In this document: piece after piece, positions 63,465 through 64,000 of the stretch
Position numbering within the stretch: the first letter of the stretch is position 1
How the letters are laid out: every line of letters starts with the position of its first letter
DNA from: Ulva prolifera
Lineage: Eukaryota > Chlorophyta > Ulvophyceae > Ulvales > Ulvaceae
DNA: 64,000 nucleotides
NCBI GenBank assembly: GCA_023078555.1
Contig: CM041196.1
Location: 8,009,985-8,073,984, forward strand
Reading direction: 5' to 3'
Translations under genes and position numbers: made by a program
The notes under the pieces: model-generated
Told to the model about the DNA's origin: nothing
Database searches by the model: none
What the model saw: the letters and a program-made list of their open reading frames with translations, nothing else

Positions 63465-64000
63465 CGTGCACGTGCTTGACCTGCCCAACATTGGTTGTGC
63501 GTGGTAGAATGCTGTGTCGGAGCCAGCGCAGGCGTGACGTGCACGGCGCTGTAAGCTGTATGTCCTGCAGCTGCCTGCGACTGCGAGCTGCCCTCCTCGT
63601 CTGAATGGACAAAACTGTATCTGCACTCTGGGGCACCCAATGGCACACCTCGGGCCTCTGATCACTTCTACAGTGATCAGGCCCCGTGTTTGTGGGGATT
63701 TTGCGATGGATCAATGTGCCAGTTCCCCGCCGCTGTTCCCATCAATGTGTAGGCCTCGCGATCGATGAGAAACCCTGGAACAGGCAAAGTCAGGCGCGGA
63801 TCATGGGGTATTAAACACACTGCGTCCAATGGCTGTCACCCTTCTGTCGGTCGGAATGCCATACATTGTCACGTTCAGAGTCTGACATGGTGAGAGGTGG
63901 TGGTTGGGCACGGATGCTGCCCATTAACAGTGGCTATCGTGCAAAGGCTGATTGACTGTGGCGTCCTTGACCTCTACCAGATGAGTGTACCGATGCCTGA
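63465..64000. other. 3' flank of the helicase gene
   Basis: It contains TGTAAG at 63550, which could serve as the green-algal type TGTAA polyadenylation signal, and the hairpin at 63652-63684. No further gene was recognised before the window ends. Confidence 0.45.
63652..63684 (+). other. strong hairpin in the helicase 3' UTR
   Basis: CTGATCACT (63658-63666) and AGTGATCAG (63672-63680) pair perfectly around a 5-nt loop. The stem extends with GGGC (63652-63655) to GCCC (63681-63684) across a 2-nt bulge. It lies about 190 nt after the stop. Confidence 0.6.

Overview
The window is nuclear DNA from a GC-rich eukaryote, most probably a green alga. It carries 14 spliced protein genes. Introns run from 74 nt to about 1 kb, many of them 75-370 nt. 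The gene set mixes plant-lineage genes with genes land plants lack. The plant-lineage genes are TGD2 with a transit-peptide-like N-terminus, a LUX-type GARP regulator, a WW-domain DEAD-box helicase and a VASt protein. The animal/protist-style ones are a cGMP-dependent protein kinase and a KCTD-type BTB protein. Coding sequence is very GC- and Ala-rich. I cannot name the species.

Layout: 1-2085 has no recognisable gene and a tRNA-like relic. 2086-4146(-) is MYG1. 4976-8177(-) is a BTB-like/leucine-rich-repeat protein. 8178-13569 is gene-poor and holds a 34-nt G run, a 40-bp minisatellite and a cluster of palindromes. 13570-15475(+) is the KCTD-like gene. 16447-21695(-) is a four-cNBD PKG with a probable myristoyl/palmitoyl N-terminus; a 111-codon ORF ends one base upstream of its ATG. 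It is divergent from TGD2 at 22274-23747(+). 25422-29412(-) is a TMEM62-like metallophosphoesterase. 29413-34718 has no gene I can support. 34719-36568(+) is the GARP factor. 36569-41432 is gene-poor. 41433-43240(-) is an Mpv17/PMP22 protein and 44696-45343(-) is LSM3. 45956-46969(-) and 50469-51631(-) are two related multi-pass membrane proteins, with a (CA)116 tract beside the stop of the second. 53495-55042(-) is a mitochondrial carrier, divergent from the VASt protein at 55775-58323(+). 59760-63464(+) is the DEAD-box RNA helicase.

Exon models were built by hand from protein-family continuity, splice sites and codon phase. All exon lengths given keep the frame across junctions. Two properties recur. 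Introns tend to begin GTGCG followed by a C-rich tract, sometimes 20-26 C long, and nearly always end TGCAG; at least two introns, possibly three, start with GC. A dispersed element of about 45 bp occurs at least eight times outside exons. The genes are not an operon-like pathway. Functional themes are signalling (PKG), chloroplast lipid import (TGD2), RNA metabolism (MYG1, LSM3, DEAD-box), organelle membranes (Mpv17, carrier) and transcription (GARP).
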